A stretch of DNA of 64,000 nt. It comes from Calothrix sp. MO_192.B10 (GTDB taxonomy: Bacteria; Cyanobacteriota; Cyanobacteriia; Cyanobacteriales; Nostocaceae). The translations under genes were made by a program, and so were the position numbers. Below the pieces are notes generated by a model. That model searched no databases and was not told the origin of the DNA. It saw nothing but the letters and a program-made list of their open reading frames with translations. The stretch is from the NCBI GenBank assembly GCA_030065055.1, contig JASJDS010000075.1, forward strand, positions 1-64,000. Direction: 5' to 3'. Shown here piece by piece: positions 36,451-47,510 of this stretch (within the stretch, counting starts at the first letter, position 1; every line of letters begins with the position of its first letter).

Positions 36451-37110
36451 TCAAATTTCCTCTGGATCGATATTTAATTCTCGCAACTTAGCAGCTAATT
36501 TTTCTGCAACTTCTTCTGGTGTGGGAACTAACTTACCTTCTGGTGTAAAAAATCGCAATAAACCATCGTAAATTCCCAGATATAATCCTAGCTGTTGACT
36601 CCACAAATGCCCTTGATTATTAGGTTCTAAAGGCTGATATTGACCATCTACCAAATGAAATCCAGCAAATTCTAAGCTATAGGGGTCAAACCAAAAATAA
36701 TCAGGGGTACGAAAAGTATCTTGGTAAATTTTTTTCTTTAATTCTCTATCTGTATTAGCTGTTGATTCTGAAAGAATTTCTAAAATTAAGTTGGGATATT
36801 TACCATTTTCTTCCCAAACTACCCAACTTTTACGAACTTTGCGTTCGGTGTCTAGTACCACAAAAAAATCTGGTCCCCGGAAATCTGATGATTTGCTTTG
36901 ATGGGGGCTATAATAAATAGTTAAATTACCAGCAGCATAGAAATCATTTCTGTCTCGCCACAACCATTTTAGACATTTAAGTAAGAGCATTATTTGCTCT
37001 AGATGTAGTTCCGTTTCCAAGGGAGGCTCATCACTATATAAATCACCAGGAGGAAATATAACATCTGGGGTGATGTCTTGGGAAACGTCTAATTCTTTGG
37101 CTAGGGACAT
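36451..37110 (-). CDS. Uma2 family protein (DUF820)
   Basis: A 219-residue Uma2 member. Residues about 20-60 carry DVIFPPGDLYSDEPPLETEL, followed by GPDFFVVLDTERKVRKSWVV, NLILEILSESTANTDRELKK (core acidic residues) and TPDYFWFDPYSLEFAGFHL. The C-terminal helix EEVAEKLAAKLRELNID is typical of the long cyanobacterial subgroup. It may be co-transcribed with the remnant downstream. The biological role is unknown. Confidence 0.85.
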   Translation of the reverse strand: MSLAKELDVSQDITPDVIFPPGDLYSDEPPLETELHLEQIMLLLKCLKWLWRDRNDFYAAGNLTIYYSPHQSKSSDFRGPDFFVVLDTERKVRKSWVVWEENGKYPNLILEILSESTANTDRELKKKIYQDTFRTPDYFWFDPYSLEFAGFHLVDGQYQPLEPNNQGHLWSQQLGLYLGIYDGLLRFFTPEGKLVPTPEEVAEKLAAKLRELNIDPEEI

Positions 37111-37246
37111 GGCTGGGAATTAAGATGGTTATCTACATAGCATTTATTCTAACGTTGGCAATGGGGTAAGCGAAGCTATTCAGTCAGAAGGAAATCGCTT
37201 TACTAGTGGTGCGCTGCATTAATTTTTACGAGTCGTAGGTGTGAGC

Positions 37247-37310
37247 GATCCCCGACTTCTATCCTAGGAATCGCTACCATGTGCGGATATTTCTTCAGAA
37301 GTCGGGGATC
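37247..37310. repeat. 64-bp GATCCCCGACTTC element, long form copy 1
   Basis: It begins GATCCCCGACTTCTATCC and ends GAAGTCGGGGATC, with about 40 bases between the arms. Only two or so bases differ from 52506-52569, so the two copies are recent. It lies 44 bases beyond the carB stop and may terminate carB transcripts. Confidence 0.8.
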
Positions 37311-37353
37311 TGTTAGAACTAATGAAACTTATTTACAATCAGTAAATTTACTT

Positions 37354-40300
37354 TTAAACCATACAATACTCCTGAATAATTTTGACATCCAAGGTGGTGT
37401 TTTGCAGGGAACGAATAGCAGCAACGGTGGCTTTTGCTCCGGCGATGGTGGTAATAATGGGGATTTTGTATGTCAAGGCTGTGCGACGAATTAGCCGAGC
37501 ATCGGTTTGAGCTTCCTCCCCAGATGGAGTATTGACAATTAACTGAATTTTACGATTCTTGATTGCATCCAATACATGGGGACGACCCTCATGTAATTTC
37601 AGCACGAGTTCAACTTCTAATCCATTTTCCTGAAGGACGCGACGGGTTCCATCGGTAGCCATGACGGTAAAACCAAGAGCGATAAATTCCTTGACTACGG
37701 GTACAGCAGCTTGTTTATCCCGCTCGTTCATGGAGACAAATACCGTACCTGTTAATGGTAATTGCTCTCCTGCTCCCATTTCCGCTTTGGCAAAGGCACG
37801 ACCAAAATCCCTGTCTATCCCCATTACTTCCCCTGTAGAACGCATTTCTGGGCCGAGGATGGTATCTGTTCCGGGGAATTTATTGAAGGGTAGTACGGCT
37901 TCTTTAACGGCAATGTGGGATGGAATTACTTCCTGGGTAAAACCAAGTTCTTCTAAGGTTTTACCGGACATGATTAGGGAGGCTAATTTAGCGAGGGGGA
38001 CTCCTGTGGCTTTAGATACAAAGGGTACTGTGCGAGAAGCGCGGGGATTGGCTTCTAATATATAGACTTGAGGAGTATAGCTTTGGGCATTGGCAACGGC
38101 GAATTGGATGTTCATTAAACCGATGACATTTAAGGCTTTTGCCAAATCTGTTGTCCATTGACGAATTTGCTCAAGGATGGCTTGCGACAAAGAAATGGAA
38201 GGTAGGGAACAAGCTGAGTCACCTGAGTGGATTCCCGCTTGCTCAATGTGTTCCATAATGCCACCAATCACTACTTGCCCTGTGGCATCCGCGATCGCAT
38301 CTACATCTACTTCAATGGCATTCTCTAAAAATTTATCAATGAGAATGGGATGATCGGGTTCTACCTGTACGGCAAAGGTCATGTAACGTTCTAACTCAGT
38401 GTCTGAGTAGACGATCTCCATTGCCCTACCCCCTAATACGTAGCTAGGACGTACCACCACGGGATAACCAATGCGTCGCGCCACAATTAAGGCATCTTCA
38501 TAGGTACGGGCAATACCATTGGGGGGTTGAGCTATATTCAGTTCTTCGAGAATCTTCTCAAATCTTTCCCGATCTTCGGCGGTATCAATGGAGTCGGGGG
38601 TGGTTCCCCAAATCTTAGTAATAATACCTGTGTGGGCAGCTGTCTTTTGCAGATATTCCTGCAATGGTACTGCCAACTTTAAGGGGGTTTGTCCGCCAAA
38701 CTGGACTATAATACCTACGGGGTTTTCTGCCTCAATGATGTTGAGTACATCTTCCTTGGTGAGGGGTTCAAAATAGAGGCGATCGCTAGTATCGTAGTCT
38801 GTGGAAACTGTCTCTGGGTTAGAATTGACCATAATTGTCTCGTAACCCCCATCCTTCAAGGCATAGGAGGCATGACAACAGCAATAATCAAACTCAATCC
38901 CCTGTCCTATGCGGTTGGGTCCTCCCCCCAAAATCATCACCTTGGGTTTCTCGCTGGGAAGAATCTCCGTTTCCTCTTCATAGGTGGAGTAATAATAGGG
39001 GGTAAACGCCTCAAACTCCGCCGCGCAGGTATCCACTGTCTTGTAAACCGGGATGACTCCTAATTGCTGGCGATAAGCCCTCACTTCATCCTCGGTAGTT
39101 TTCGTGGCATAAGCAATTTGGCGATCGCTAAATCCTTCCCTTTTTACACCATACATCCGCTCTTTTGTCAACTGCTCTAAGGGAGTACGTTTGAGCAACT
39201 TTTCCACTTCTAGCAGTTGTTCCATTTTATCCAGGAACCAGGGGTCAATGGCGGTTAATTCATAAATTTCTGCCTGACTAATTCCCAGTTTCATGGCATG
39301 ACGGACAGCGAAAATCCTGTCTGGGTTTGGTGTCCGCAGTTGGGCGCGGATTTGCTCCCCACTGGGTAACTTTTCCTTCATGTCGCATCCCCAACCGGCT
39401 CTGCCTGTTTCCAAGGAACGCATGGCTTTTTGAAAAGACTCATTAAATGTCCGTCCAATGGCCATGGCTTCCCCCACAGATTTCATTTGGGTAGTTAAGC
39501 CAGATTCGGAACCGGGGAACTTCTCAAAGGCGAACCGGGGAATTTTGGTAACTACATAATCAATGGTTGGCTCAAAGGAAGCGGGGGTTTTCTTAGTAAT
39601 ATCATTCTTAATTTCATCCAGGGTATAACCCACCGCCAATTTTGCCGCCATTTTCGCAATGGGGAAACCAGTGGCTTTGGATGCTAAAGCAGAACTACGG
39701 GAAACCCTGGGGTTCATCTCAATTACAACCACATCCCCATTCACCGGATTCACCGCAAACTGAATATTAGAACCCCCAGTTTCCACCCCAATTTCGCGGA
39801 TAATCTTAATTGCCATATCTCGCAGCCGTTGGTATTCCTTATCGGTGAGGGTTTGGGCAGGAGCCACGGTAATGGAGTCCCCGGTATGGATACCCATCGG
39901 GTCTAAATTTTCAATGGAGCAGATAATTACCACATTATCCGCCAAATCTCGCATTACCTCTAATTCATACTCCTTCCAACCTAGCAAAGATTGGTCAATC
40001 AGAATTTGGGATACGGGAGAAGCATCAATCCCTGCTTGTGCCATTGACGCAAATTCTTCTTCATTGTAAGCAATACCCCCACCGGTACCACCCATAGTAA
40101 AAGCCGGACGGATAATCAGAGGATAAGTACCAATATTATCAGCGATCGCTCTTGCTTCTTGCAAGGATGAAGCCGTACCACTGGGACACACCTTCACCCC
40201 TATTTTGTCCATCGCTTCGTTAAATAGTTTTCGGTCTTCAGCTTTCTCAATAGCTGGCAACTTAGCACCAATTAACTCAACTCCATACTTAGTTAGTGTG

Positions 40301-40617
40301 CCATTTTTTGCCAATGCCACAGCAATATTCAATGCCGTTTGTCCTCCCATGGTAGGAAGTAAGGCATCAGGACGTTCCTTTTCCACCACCTTGGCTACCA
40401 ATTCTGGGGTCAATGGTTCAATATAAGTGCGGTTGGCGGTTTCCGGATCCGTCATAATTGTCGCCGGATTGGAATTAACTAAAACTACCTCATAACCCTC
40501 TTCCCTGAGGGCTTTACAAGCTTGGGTTCCCGAATAGTCAAATTCGCAGGCTTGTCCAATGATAATTGGACCAGAACCCAGGAGGAGAATTTTTTTGATA
40601 TCATCACGACGAGGCAT
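37354..40617 (-). CDS. carB: Carbamoyl-phosphate synthase large subunit
   Basis: A 1087-residue enzyme, normal length for CarB. It makes carbamoyl phosphate from bicarbonate, ammonia (from CarA) and two ATP, for arginine and pyrimidine synthesis. Two homologous ATP-grasp halves are visible: [20 protein letters not shown] at the start and [20 protein letters not shown] at about residue 575. An oligomerisation region lies between, and the C-terminal MGS-like allosteric domain (about 945-1080: [28 protein letters not shown]) follows. It ends with the unusual short tail IQEYCMV. carA is not in the window. Confidence 0.97.
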   Translation of the reverse strand: MPRRDDIKKILLLGSGPIIIGQACEFDYSGTQACKALREEGYEVVLVNSNPATIMTDPETANRTYIEPLTPELVAKVVEKERPDALLPTMGGQTALNIAVALAKNGTLTKYGVELIGAKLPAIEKAEDRKLFNEAMDKIGVKVCPSGTASSLQEARAIADNIGTYPLIIRPAFTMGGTGGGIAYNEEEFASMAQAGIDASPVSQILIDQSLLGWKEYELEVMRDLADNVVIICSIENLDPMGIHTGDSITVAPAQTLTDKEYQRLRDMAIKIIREIGVETGGSNIQFAVNPVNGDVVVIEMNPRVSRSSALASKATGFPIAKMAAKLAVGYTLDEIKNDITKKTPASFEPTIDYVVTKIPRFAFEKFPGSESGLTTQMKSVGEAMAIGRTFNESFQKAMRSLETGRAGWGCDMKEKLPSGEQIRAQLRTPNPDRIFAVRHAMKLGISQAEIYELTAIDPWFLDKMEQLLEVEKLLKRTPLEQLTKERMYGVKREGFSDRQIAYATKTTEDEVRAYRQQLGVIPVYKTVDTCAAEFEAFTPYYYSTYEEETEILPSEKPKVMILGGGPNRIGQGIEFDYCCCHASYALKDGGYETIMVNSNPETVSTDYDTSDRLYFEPLTKEDVLNIIEAENPVGIIVQFGGQTPLKLAVPLQEYLQKTAAHTGIITKIWGTTPDSIDTAEDRERFEKILEELNIAQPPNGIARTYEDALIVARRIGYPVVVRPSYVLGGRAMEIVYSDTELERYMTFAVQVEPDHPILIDKFLENAIEVDVDAIADATGQVVIGGIMEHIEQAGIHSGDSACSLPSISLSQAILEQIRQWTTDLAKALNVIGLMNIQFAVANAQSYTPQVYILEANPRASRTVPFVSKATGVPLAKLASLIMSGKTLEELGFTQEVIPSHIAVKEAVLPFNKFPGTDTILGPEMRSTGEVMGIDRDFGRAFAKAEMGAGEQLPLTGTVFVSMNERDKQAAVPVVKEFIALGFTVMATDGTRRVLQENGLEVELVLKLHEGRPHVLDAIKNRKIQLIVNTPSGEEAQTDARLIRRTALTYKIPIITTIAGAKATVAAIRSLQNTTLDVKIIQEYCMV

Positions 40618-41344
40618 ATGCGTTGCTTTGCAGTAGAGAAATAGCAGTCCTGATTATTGTGACATCCTCCCACACCAAATTAAAGATTATGGTGTAAGTC
40701 CGTGTATTCCACCGCCAAATAAGAGCGATTATGGCGGGGGACTTACTGCTCCCCAGACCCCACGTTAATTAAGATTCTTTCACCACTTCTTAGGCGATTT
40801 GCGATCGACTTCTCTCAATTTACTGGTTTGTGAACTGCCAATCTTTTCTGTAAATATGCAAGTAAAATCTGTGAAATTTAGTTTATTTTATTACCTTGTT
40901 ATCTAGTAATTTACTGGTATTAAGATTTATTTTTAGGGATTTTAACGCAATAAATTATCCCAATAAATAAACCGCAGAGAACACAGAGAACACAGAGAGA
41001 TGAGAAAGAGGGAGGAATCTCAATACTATTCGGTTAAGCTCGAAAACGCACGTTCAGGAGGAATTTATAATTTATAATTTATAATTATTTCGTAACCCAC
41101 CTACAGCCCACTTTACCATTATTGAGAAGGTACAAGATATGTATTTAGTAAAAAATAGGATTGTAATTTTATATAAAAAAGGCAGAGAGTATTAGAACAA
41201 CTCATCTCTGCCTTTTTCCAATTTTGATGTAGAAGAGGTATGCAAAAATTACCTTAATTTGACGGTATAACCCTTATCAATTTCACCTTAGTCACTATAA
41301 TTCATAATTACGAATTACGAATTACGAATTATTTGACCACACTA
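40618..41344. other. Intergenic region between dps and carB
   Basis: No gene is found. It holds a strong terminator (41176-41217), short TTTATAATTTATAA repeats (about 41060-41085) and ATTACGAATTACGA repeats (about 41305-41330). The carB promoter should lie within 40640-40900. Confidence 0.5.
41176..41217 (-). terminator. Strong bidirectional terminator after dps
   Basis: AAAAAGGCAGAGA and TCTCTGCCTTTTT form a 13-bp stem with about 16-base loop, flanked by A and T runs on either side. It lies 128 bases beyond the dps stop on the minus strand. Confidence 0.8.
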
Positions 41345-41899
41345 CTAATTATGAGCAGGTTGTACAAAACCTAAAGTTAGACTGTCTTTCGCTAAGAAGT
41401 GATGTAAATGGTAAGCTCTCTCCTCAGTTTTTAACAGAATCTGTTCATATAAATAGCGCGTACCTCTGTCACCTAAACTTTCTGCTTGGGAAGCTTGACG
41501 ACGGATGACATTGATAATTGCTTGTTCTGCTTTCAGGTCATTTTCTACCATCTGACGGCAGGAATAAACACCATCAGGTTCCTGTTCAAAGCAACATAAC
41601 TCGGCTAACTTAGCAAAACTCGCAACTGGTACACCCCCTAATCCATTTAACCGTTCTCCGATTTCATGGATATGATCCTGCACATCTTGACAACTTTCAT
41701 TAAAAAAGTCATGCAGGGAGGTAAATTCTGCACCTTCAACCACAAAGTGGTGTTTTTGGTATTGTAAGTACAGTGCCTGGAAACTAGCTAATACGATGTT
41801 AAATCCTTCACACACAGGCGCAGTTACACTGCGATCCAATAAGATTGGATTGTCATAAACTTCACCAAAATTGTGTATTAAAGTTTGTACTTCAGACAT
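41345..41899 (-). CDS. dps: Dps-family ferritin-like protein
   Basis: A 184-residue protein starting [18 protein letters not shown] (an upstream frame start at 41917 is less likely). The Dps four-helix features are seen: [20 protein letters not shown] with the His of the ferroxidase site, [26 protein letters not shown] with further ligands, and the final helix [14 protein letters not shown]. Such proteins form dodecamers that oxidise and store iron and protect DNA from peroxide. The N-terminal extension (about 20 residues) fits the cyanobacterial DpsA type. Its own terminator lies downstream. Confidence 0.88.
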   Translation of the reverse strand: MSEVQTLIHNFGEVYDNPILLDRSVTAPVCEGFNIVLASFQALYLQYQKHHFVVEGAEFTSLHDFFNESCQDVQDHIHEIGERLNGLGGVPVASFAKLAELCCFEQEPDGVYSCRQMVENDLKAEQAIINVIRRQASQAESLGDRGTRYLYEQILLKTEERAYHLHHFLAKDSLTLGFVQPAHN

Positions 41900-42833
41900 A
41901 TCTGTTATCCCTCTCAATTAAGACCATTAGCTATTAACTATTTGGCTTTTATATCTTAGCACCTGAAAAAATTAAAAATCTATCCTTGTTAATCGGGTTC
42001 GGAGTATAATTTTGACATTTTCTCGCAAGTAAAAACTGAATCATCTCGGTTATTTTGCCCAGCTTATTGAGAAAATAAGGCATTTACTTGAAAGTAAGTA
42101 TAATAAATCATACTCAAATCAAGGCAATGTGATCAAATACTTGTGGTGAAAAACTTATATTTTCTTAATGATTTAGTTGATGAATCATCTTTATCAAATC
42201 AATTTAATGGCATTAAAATACCAAGCAAAAAAATATTTATAAAAGTTCCCACTATAGGAGGAAGATAACCTTATTCCTCATAATTAATTATATGTTTTTT
42301 CTTTTTTTAATTGGTATAATTTTTATCTATTTTTTTGATTCTAAGAAGCCCCGGTACAAAGCACAGACTTGGTTTGTGTAGCAATAACCTGTCAAGGAAT
42401 TGGGGAAAAATTGGGATGCTGCCAAAGTTATTGTTTGTCAATATGCAAAAATATTTGCGAATAAAGTGTTACCAGACAACTGGGATTTTTTCACTATAAC
42501 TACTTCATAAAAATTCATGTATATTATTCTTTCGCAATAATTTATCGTTGTTGCCAAAAAAGGGAAGGAGTGAGGGAGTGAAGGAGTGAAGGAGTGAGGG
42601 AGTGAGGGAGTGAGGGAGTGAGGGAGTAGGGGCGGGGTTTCCCTGCCCAGAGTGAGGGAGTGATGAATTAAAGACTGTCAGCTGTCAACCATCAACTAAC
42701 AACTAACAACTAACAACTAACAACTAACAACTAACAACCATCACCCGGATAGAAAGATGGATTTAGCTGAGTCAGATGTGAAGGAAATTTATTTTTTTTT
42801 CAAATTTTGTTGAGAAAAGTTTGCACTTAATGT
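41900..42833. other. Long gene-free region with short tandem repeats
   Basis: The first 600 bases are AT-rich without visible genes. From about 42561 a GGAGTGA-type array leads into a GGGGCGGGGTTTCCC palindrome (to 42664), then AACTAAC heptamers (about 42692-42738). A possible Shine-Dalgarno for the next gene is not evident. Confidence 0.5.
42561..42664. repeat. (GGAGTGA)-type array with GGGGCGGGG palindrome
   Basis: Tandem units GTGAGGGA / GTGAAGGA flank AGGGGCGGGGTTTCCCTGCCC. Close relatives are at 48505-48720, 49348-49480, 52405-52500, 58433-58555 and 60901-60965. Confidence 0.75.
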
Positions 42834-43163
42834 ATGCTAGTAGAAAGAAAAACTTATCATCTAACACCCTATAATCCGGGAAAAATTCTTTTGTTACTGC
42901 GATTTTATTGCACTTTGGAGGTAAATCTGGAACAAGTAGAGGGACAGCAAGTAGTTAATGTAGGTTGGTTGGATCGTTGGACTGTTTATCAACGGTTGCA
43001 GGAACTGGAAATTCCTTGTTTCTGTAGCACAAATCAACCATTAACGGTGGAGATTAGTAATCCGATGGCGTTAGTGCAACTATGGAGTGTAATTAGACAC
43101 GTTAGTGCTTCTCGCCAAGAAATGGTTGCGGTGCTAGAAAAATGCTGGTGCTGCGATTTTTAA
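42834..43163 (+). CDS. Asr1405/Asl0597 family protein (unknown function)
   Basis: A 109-residue member of a small cyanobacteria-specific family, recognised from VEGQQVVNVGWLDRWTVYQR and LQELEIPCFCSTNQPLTVEI, with the C-terminal ALVQLWSVIRHVSASRQEMV. It contains three cysteines near the end (CWCCDF). No known catalytic motif is present. It precedes the 2Fe-2S protein gene by 21 bases on the same strand, suggesting a common transcript. Confidence 0.65.
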   Translation: MLVERKTYHLTPYNPGKILLLLRFYCTLEVNLEQVEGQQVVNVGWLDRWTVYQRLQELEIPCFCSTNQPLTVEISNPMALVQLWSVIRHVSASRQEMVAVLEKCWCCDF

Positions 43164-43184
43164 GAACTTATATGAGTAGAAAAT

Positions 43185-43898
43185 ATGTCTAAATTCATGA
43201 GTGATTCCCGCAGCTCCGAAGTATCAGCATTTATTGTGGAAGGGCGTTTAATTGATTTTGCGATCAAGGATGGCTACAAATTAAAAGGGTTGCGAATAGC
43301 AACTGTTGAAGGGGAGATATATGTAAAGTTAGACAAACATTTACGAATAAACTTTAACTGGTTCTTACCAACAGGCACTCCTTTAAAAATCTATGGTCAG
43401 AAAAAATTGAATTACAAAACTGGGGAGTGGAAATTCAAAGCTCAACGGGTGACGCTCCCAGAGTCAGCTAGTCATGACAATGTATGGGAAAGGGTGTCTC
43501 CTTCTTCTCGTCTTCCTGTTCGCTTCTCCTCAGCGAATGAAGTCAAGCCCAAACCAGCAAAGGCGAAGGCGACGATTTTGGTGTGTCAAAAGTCTGATTG
43601 TATGAAGCGGGGGGGTAAACAAGTCTGTCAGGCTTTGCAAGCAACAATTAGCGATCGCGGTTTAGAGGATAATGTGATAATTAAGGGTACTGGTTGCATG
43701 AAAAGCTGCAAGGCTGGACCAAACCTAGTTATGCCAGATAAAACTCGTTACAAACGCATTCAAGCACAAGAAATTCCTGCCCTAGTAGATAAGCATTTTG
43801 ATACCCAAGATAGTAACTCCCAGCAACACTCGGTTGAGGAAGTTACCATAGCGAATCAAACAGTTAATACAACTGGTGTGAGTGAATTTGTTTGGTAA
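43185..43898 (+). CDS. Thioredoxin-like (2Fe-2S) ferredoxin-domain protein
   Basis: A 237-residue protein with two parts. Residues 10-100 are an OB-like conserved cyanobacterial domain (FIVEGRLIDFAIKDGYKLKG, YGQKKLNYKTGEWKFKAQRV). Residues about 128-205 are a thioredoxin-fold [2Fe-2S] ferredoxin: ILVCQKSDCMKRGGKQVC gives the first two ligands and GTGCMKSCKAGPNLVM the other two. The C-terminal 30 residues are disordered. The role is electron transfer or sensing. The AUG start MSKF is preferred. Confidence 0.8.
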   Translation: MSKFMSDSRSSEVSAFIVEGRLIDFAIKDGYKLKGLRIATVEGEIYVKLDKHLRINFNWFLPTGTPLKIYGQKKLNYKTGEWKFKAQRVTLPESASHDNVWERVSPSSRLPVRFSSANEVKPKPAKAKATILVCQKSDCMKRGGKQVCQALQATISDRGLEDNVIIKGTGCMKSCKAGPNLVMPDKTRYKRIQAQEIPALVDKHFDTQDSNSQQHSVEEVTIANQTVNTTGVSEFVW

Positions 43899-44003
43899 TT
43901 CAAGGCAACGGACAAAAATCTTCACCGTTGCCTGTTCCCTGTTGCCTGTTCCCTGTTCCCTCTTCCCTACCCCCACAATCATGACTTTTGCAGCAAGCCC
44001 TAA

Positions 44004-44393
44004 TTAAATTACAGCGATACAATCAATTTCCACTAACACATCTTTAGGTAAACGGGATACCTGTACGCAAGCGCGAGCGGGTGCTGTGTCTTCGTTAAAA
44101 TATTGGGCGTAAATGCCATTCACGGCGGCGAAATCATTCATATCCGCCAGAAAAACCGTAGTCCTGACTACTTGGTCAAAACTAGCTCCCGCAGCCGTCA
44201 GGATTGCCTGTAAATTTGTCATTACTTGTTGAGTTTGCTTGGTGACATCTCCCTCGCCAACAATAGTTCCCGTACTGGCATCTAGGGCAATTTGTCCGGC
44301 TACAAAAACCATTGTACCAGTAGCTGCGATCGCTTGATTGTAAGGACCTACTGGTGCGGGTGCATTATCTGTGCGAATAATTTGTTTCTCCAT
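44004..44393 (-). CDS. ridA: RidA family enamine/imine deaminase
   Basis: A 129-residue protein of the YjgF/YER057c/UK114 family, forming trimers that hydrolyse reactive enamine/imine intermediates such as 2-aminoacrylate to keto acids. Visible signature residues are PVGPYNQAIAATGTMVFVAG, VVRTTVFLADMNDFAAVN and TAPARACVQVSRLPKDVLVE, with the Arg of the archetype in the last motif. It lies ten bases downstream of the Nudix gene, probably in one operon. Confidence 0.92.
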   Translation of the reverse strand: MEKQIIRTDNAPAPVGPYNQAIAATGTMVFVAGQIALDASTGTIVGEGDVTKQTQQVMTNLQAILTAAGASFDQVVRTTVFLADMNDFAAVNGIYAQYFNEDTAPARACVQVSRLPKDVLVEIDCIAVI

Positions 44394-44403
44394 ATTTCCC
44401 CTT

Positions 44404-44892
44404 CTAACCTAACCTGGGACGAATCCCATAATGGCGATATTGCCAATAATCCCGCAAAATCCGGTCATGGTCAAAACATAAATTAGTCGGTACGCGCCAA
44501 GGTTCAAAAATACCTACATCCTTCGCATCATCTCCCGCCACAGGTTCCCTAGTGGCTGTAGCTAGAAACACCATACTGATGGTGTGCTGACGTGCATCCC
44601 GCTTGGGGTCAGAATATACCAAAAATTGTTCAATTAGTTCTATCTGTAAGCCAGTTTCTTCCAAGGCTTCTCGTTTTGCTGCTGTCTCTATGGATTCCCC
44701 ATAATCTACGAAACCACCGGGAATCGCCCAACCCAAGGGTTCATAATGGCGTTCAATTAAAATAATCGGTCGATAGGGGCGATCGATTAGTTCAATAATG
44801 ATATCAACAGTGGGGGCAGGATTTCTATTAACCATCACCAATACTTCACTTACTTGACGTACTCTGAGTATTGTAGTTTGGGTATGGTGCAT
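44404..44892 (-). CDS. Nudix hydrolase
   Basis: A 162-residue protein (an internal ATG at 44835 would give 143). The Nudix box is complete: GGFVDYGESIETAAKREALE followed by ETGLQI, with the preceding PLGWAIPGG. Nudix enzymes hydrolyse nucleoside diphosphates linked to another moiety, such as ADP-ribose, NADH or oxidised dNTPs. The segment HYEPLGWAIPGGFVDYGE is often found in cyanobacterial ADP-ribose-type members, but the substrate is uncertain. Co-directional with ridA. Confidence 0.85.
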   Translation of the reverse strand: MHHTQTTILRVRQVSEVLVMVNRNPAPTVDIIIELIDRPYRPIILIERHYEPLGWAIPGGFVDYGESIETAAKREALEETGLQIELIEQFLVYSDPKRDARQHTISMVFLATATREPVAGDDAKDVGIFEPWRVPTNLCFDHDRILRDYWQYRHYGIRPRLG

Positions 44893-44942
44893 CTACTGGA
44901 ATGATGTACTCGGAGATTAAAGAACAAGCATTAACACCAGAC

Positions 44943-45119
44943 TTACGAGAGCTTGATCCAATCTTTACGTTCACCTAGAGCAAAGTTCCAGACTTGACGA
45001 CACACATCTAATGTATGTTCAATCAGGTTAATCTGCTCTTGAGTAGGCTTGGCTTTGTATTCGTAAGTTAAAGTTAACACCGTTCATTACCTCCTACAAA
45101 ATCATACTACATTTTGTAG
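44943..45119 (-). mobile_element. IS200/IS605-family remnant: tnpB 5' fragment and left-end hairpin
   Basis: On the minus strand, GTG at 45078-45080 opens a 45-residue frame (MLTLTYEYKAKPTQEQINLI ... CRQVWNFALGERKDWIK) that is the N-terminus of TnpB, ending at a TAA at 44943-44945. The 9-bp stem CTACAAAAT / ATTTTGTAG (45094-45119) upstream looks like the element's left-end hairpin, and GGAGG precedes the start. Everything else has been lost. It is unlikely to be the other half of the fragment at 33206. Confidence 0.85.
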
Positions 45120-45391
45120 TAATGGTAGATTTAAGAAAAACAAAGGGATAAACCTCAATGCGAACGGGTTTCATCCCCTGTTTAGCAACTCAGGGGTTCT
45201 CACCCTCCCATGTTATTTTTGATAGATTTACAAAAATTAGGCAACAGATAATATATTGCAACAATTTAAACTATATCTACACACATATTCATCATATTAA
45301 ATAATCTAAGATCTAAAATCTAAAATCCAAAATTGTTTGACTATTCCATGCTAAATTCGATGGGAAATTACTACTATAGTTCAGGTTAACT

Positions 45392-46909
45392 ATGCCTTCT
45401 ACTAGAGCCAGTGGTATTTTATTACATCCCACCAGTTTTCCCAGTCGCTTTGGCATTGGAGATTTGGGAGCGAATGCCTACCAATTTATAGATTTTCTCA
45501 AGGAAAGTTACCAACAATTTTGGCAAGTATTACCATTAGGACCAACGGGTTTCGGTAATTCCCCCTATATGTGTTACTCAGCGATGGCAGGTAATCCCTT
45601 GCTGATTAGCCCAGAAAAGCTGCAAGATGAGGGCTTGTTAACAGAGGCGGATTTTGCTAATTTACCAGAATTTCCTGGGGATAAGGTAGATTACGAGCTA
45701 GTTGTCAAGACAAAAATGCCCCTGCTACAAAAAGCTTGTGATTACTTTAGAAGGGAGGCTACACCGGAACAACAACAGGCATTTGCAGAATTTTGTCAGA
45801 GTAAAGCTTATTGGTTGGATGATTATGCCTTGTTTATGACACTCAAGGATCATCAGCACAGTGCTAGTTGGCATCAGTGGGAACCAGAATTAGCACAACG
45901 CCAACCCCAAGCCATAGAAGCAGCAAAGTTGCAGCGAGTCAAGGAACTGTTTTACCATAAGTTTCTCCAGTACGAGTTTTTCCGTCAATGGTCAGAATTA
46001 AAAGAATATGCCAATGAATCTGGGGTTCATATTATTGGTGATATTCCCATTTACGTAGCCCATGATAGTGCTGATGTTTGGGCGCATCCAGATATATTTT
46101 GCTTGGATGAAGAAACCGGAGAAGTTTCCCTCATGGCAGGAGTACCGCCAGATTATTTTAGTGCCACTGGTCAACTATGGGGAAATCCTGTGTACGATTG
46201 GGAAGAGTTGCAAAAACGGGATTTCCAATGGTGGATACAACGCTTTGAGGCAATGCTGGACTATGTAGATATTATTCGTATCGATCATTTCCGGGGTTTT
46301 GAGGCTTATTGGGCTATACCCCAAGGGGAAGAAACAGCAATTAATGGTGAGTGGATTCAAGCACCAGGGGAGCAGCTGTTTGAAACTATTAAACACAAGT
46401 TGGGTAAGTTACCTGTATTAGCAGAAGATTTAGGTATTATTACGCCGGAAGTAGAGGCACTGAGGGACAAGTTTGAATTTCCGGGGATGAAGGTGTTACA
46501 CTTTGCCTTTGGTTCCGATCCTGGCAATCCTTTTTTACCGTTTAATTTGCCTCGCAATTGTGTCATTTATACTGGAACCCATGACAATGATACAACTGTG
46601 GGTTGGTTTAGTGAGGCTTCTGATTATGAACGAGATAACCTGTTAATGTATTTAGGTTGCATCAGTCCCGATGGCATTCATTGGGATTTAATTCGCCTAG
46701 CTTTAACTTCCGTGGCTAATCTAACTATCATTCCTTTACAGGATATTTTTGGCTTGGGTTCTGAAGCGCGGATGAATTTTCCCAGTATAGCTGAAGGTAA
46801 TTGGGAGTGGCGTTATCAGGCGAATATGTTAGTGCCACAAATTAGTGAAAAATTGCAGAATCTGACTAAATTGTGCGGGCGTGCCCCCCAATTAGAGCCT
46901 GATGAATAG
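45392..46909 (+). CDS. malQ: 4-alpha-glucanotransferase
   Basis: A 505-residue amylomaltase (GH77). It disproportionates alpha-1,4-glucans and takes part in glycogen/maltodextrin turnover. Visible are STRASGILLHPTSFPSRFGI and PLGPTGFGNSPYMCYSAMAG at the N-terminus, GDIPIYVAHDSADVWAHPDI in the centre, the catalytic nucleophile stretch DIIRIDHFRGFEAYWAIP, the acid/base region LPVLAEDLGIITPEV and YTGTHDNDTTVGWF. Length and motifs are normal. Confidence 0.95.
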   Translation: MPSTRASGILLHPTSFPSRFGIGDLGANAYQFIDFLKESYQQFWQVLPLGPTGFGNSPYMCYSAMAGNPLLISPEKLQDEGLLTEADFANLPEFPGDKVDYELVVKTKMPLLQKACDYFRREATPEQQQAFAEFCQSKAYWLDDYALFMTLKDHQHSASWHQWEPELAQRQPQAIEAAKLQRVKELFYHKFLQYEFFRQWSELKEYANESGVHIIGDIPIYVAHDSADVWAHPDIFCLDEETGEVSLMAGVPPDYFSATGQLWGNPVYDWEELQKRDFQWWIQRFEAMLDYVDIIRIDHFRGFEAYWAIPQGEETAINGEWIQAPGEQLFETIKHKLGKLPVLAEDLGIITPEVEALRDKFEFPGMKVLHFAFGSDPGNPFLPFNLPRNCVIYTGTHDNDTTVGWFSEASDYERDNLLMYLGCISPDGIHWDLIRLALTSVANLTIIPLQDIFGLGSEARMNFPSIAEGNWEWRYQANMLVPQISEKLQNLTKLCGRAPQLEPDE

Positions 46910-47510
46910 TTTTAAAACTCTTATCTTGTAAGCACCTCAGGCTATTTTTGTTGAAAAAAGTGCAAGAGAATAGGGGCATAAGGCTTAAAAACCTTATATT
47001 GATTGTAGAGACATTGCAGTGCAACGTCTCTACGAAATCTATTTGGCGCAACTTTACATGGAATTAGTATCAGAAGATATCAGCCAAGAAAGCATGGGAA
47101 AGCTGGTGACAGAATCCGGGTGAATGCAGTTTAATCTACTGTTGTAGAAAGAAACTTCCAATCTCTCAAAACTTCCAGGGATGCGATCGCTTCTATTTCT
47201 TAACCATATCGGTTATCTAGGAAATATCACTAGACAATCGCCATAAATCGCAATAAATATTTATTTAGTATCTGACGAGTGTCACTTAATTCGTATCCCT
47301 TCCCCTAGTACAGCATGGCAGAAATAACTATCCAGTTAAAAAGGGCTAAAAAGCTGATGCAGTAATCTTTATTTCCTTCTACCTTCAGCTCTCGCTACCT
47401 TCTGCCTTCTTGCATTAGTTCCATCTCTTGTTATGGGAAGTTTCTTGACTTAAAAATATGCAGCAAATAATTATGTCTACCAGCTACAACCTTAATTTGT
47501 AGTTACAGAT
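46910..47510. other. Gene-free region after malQ
   Basis: It contains a palindrome (47005-47033, GTAGAGACATTGCA / TGCAACGTCTCTAC, of the type at 13217-13243) and scattered AT-rich sequence. No gene, terminator or promoter is clear enough to call. Confidence 0.45.

Noticed and set aside
33206-45119. The two tnpB fragments as halves of one split IS605 element
   Set aside because: They lie 11 kb apart on opposite strands, with core genes (sigma, carB, dps) between, so two independent decayed insertions are simpler.
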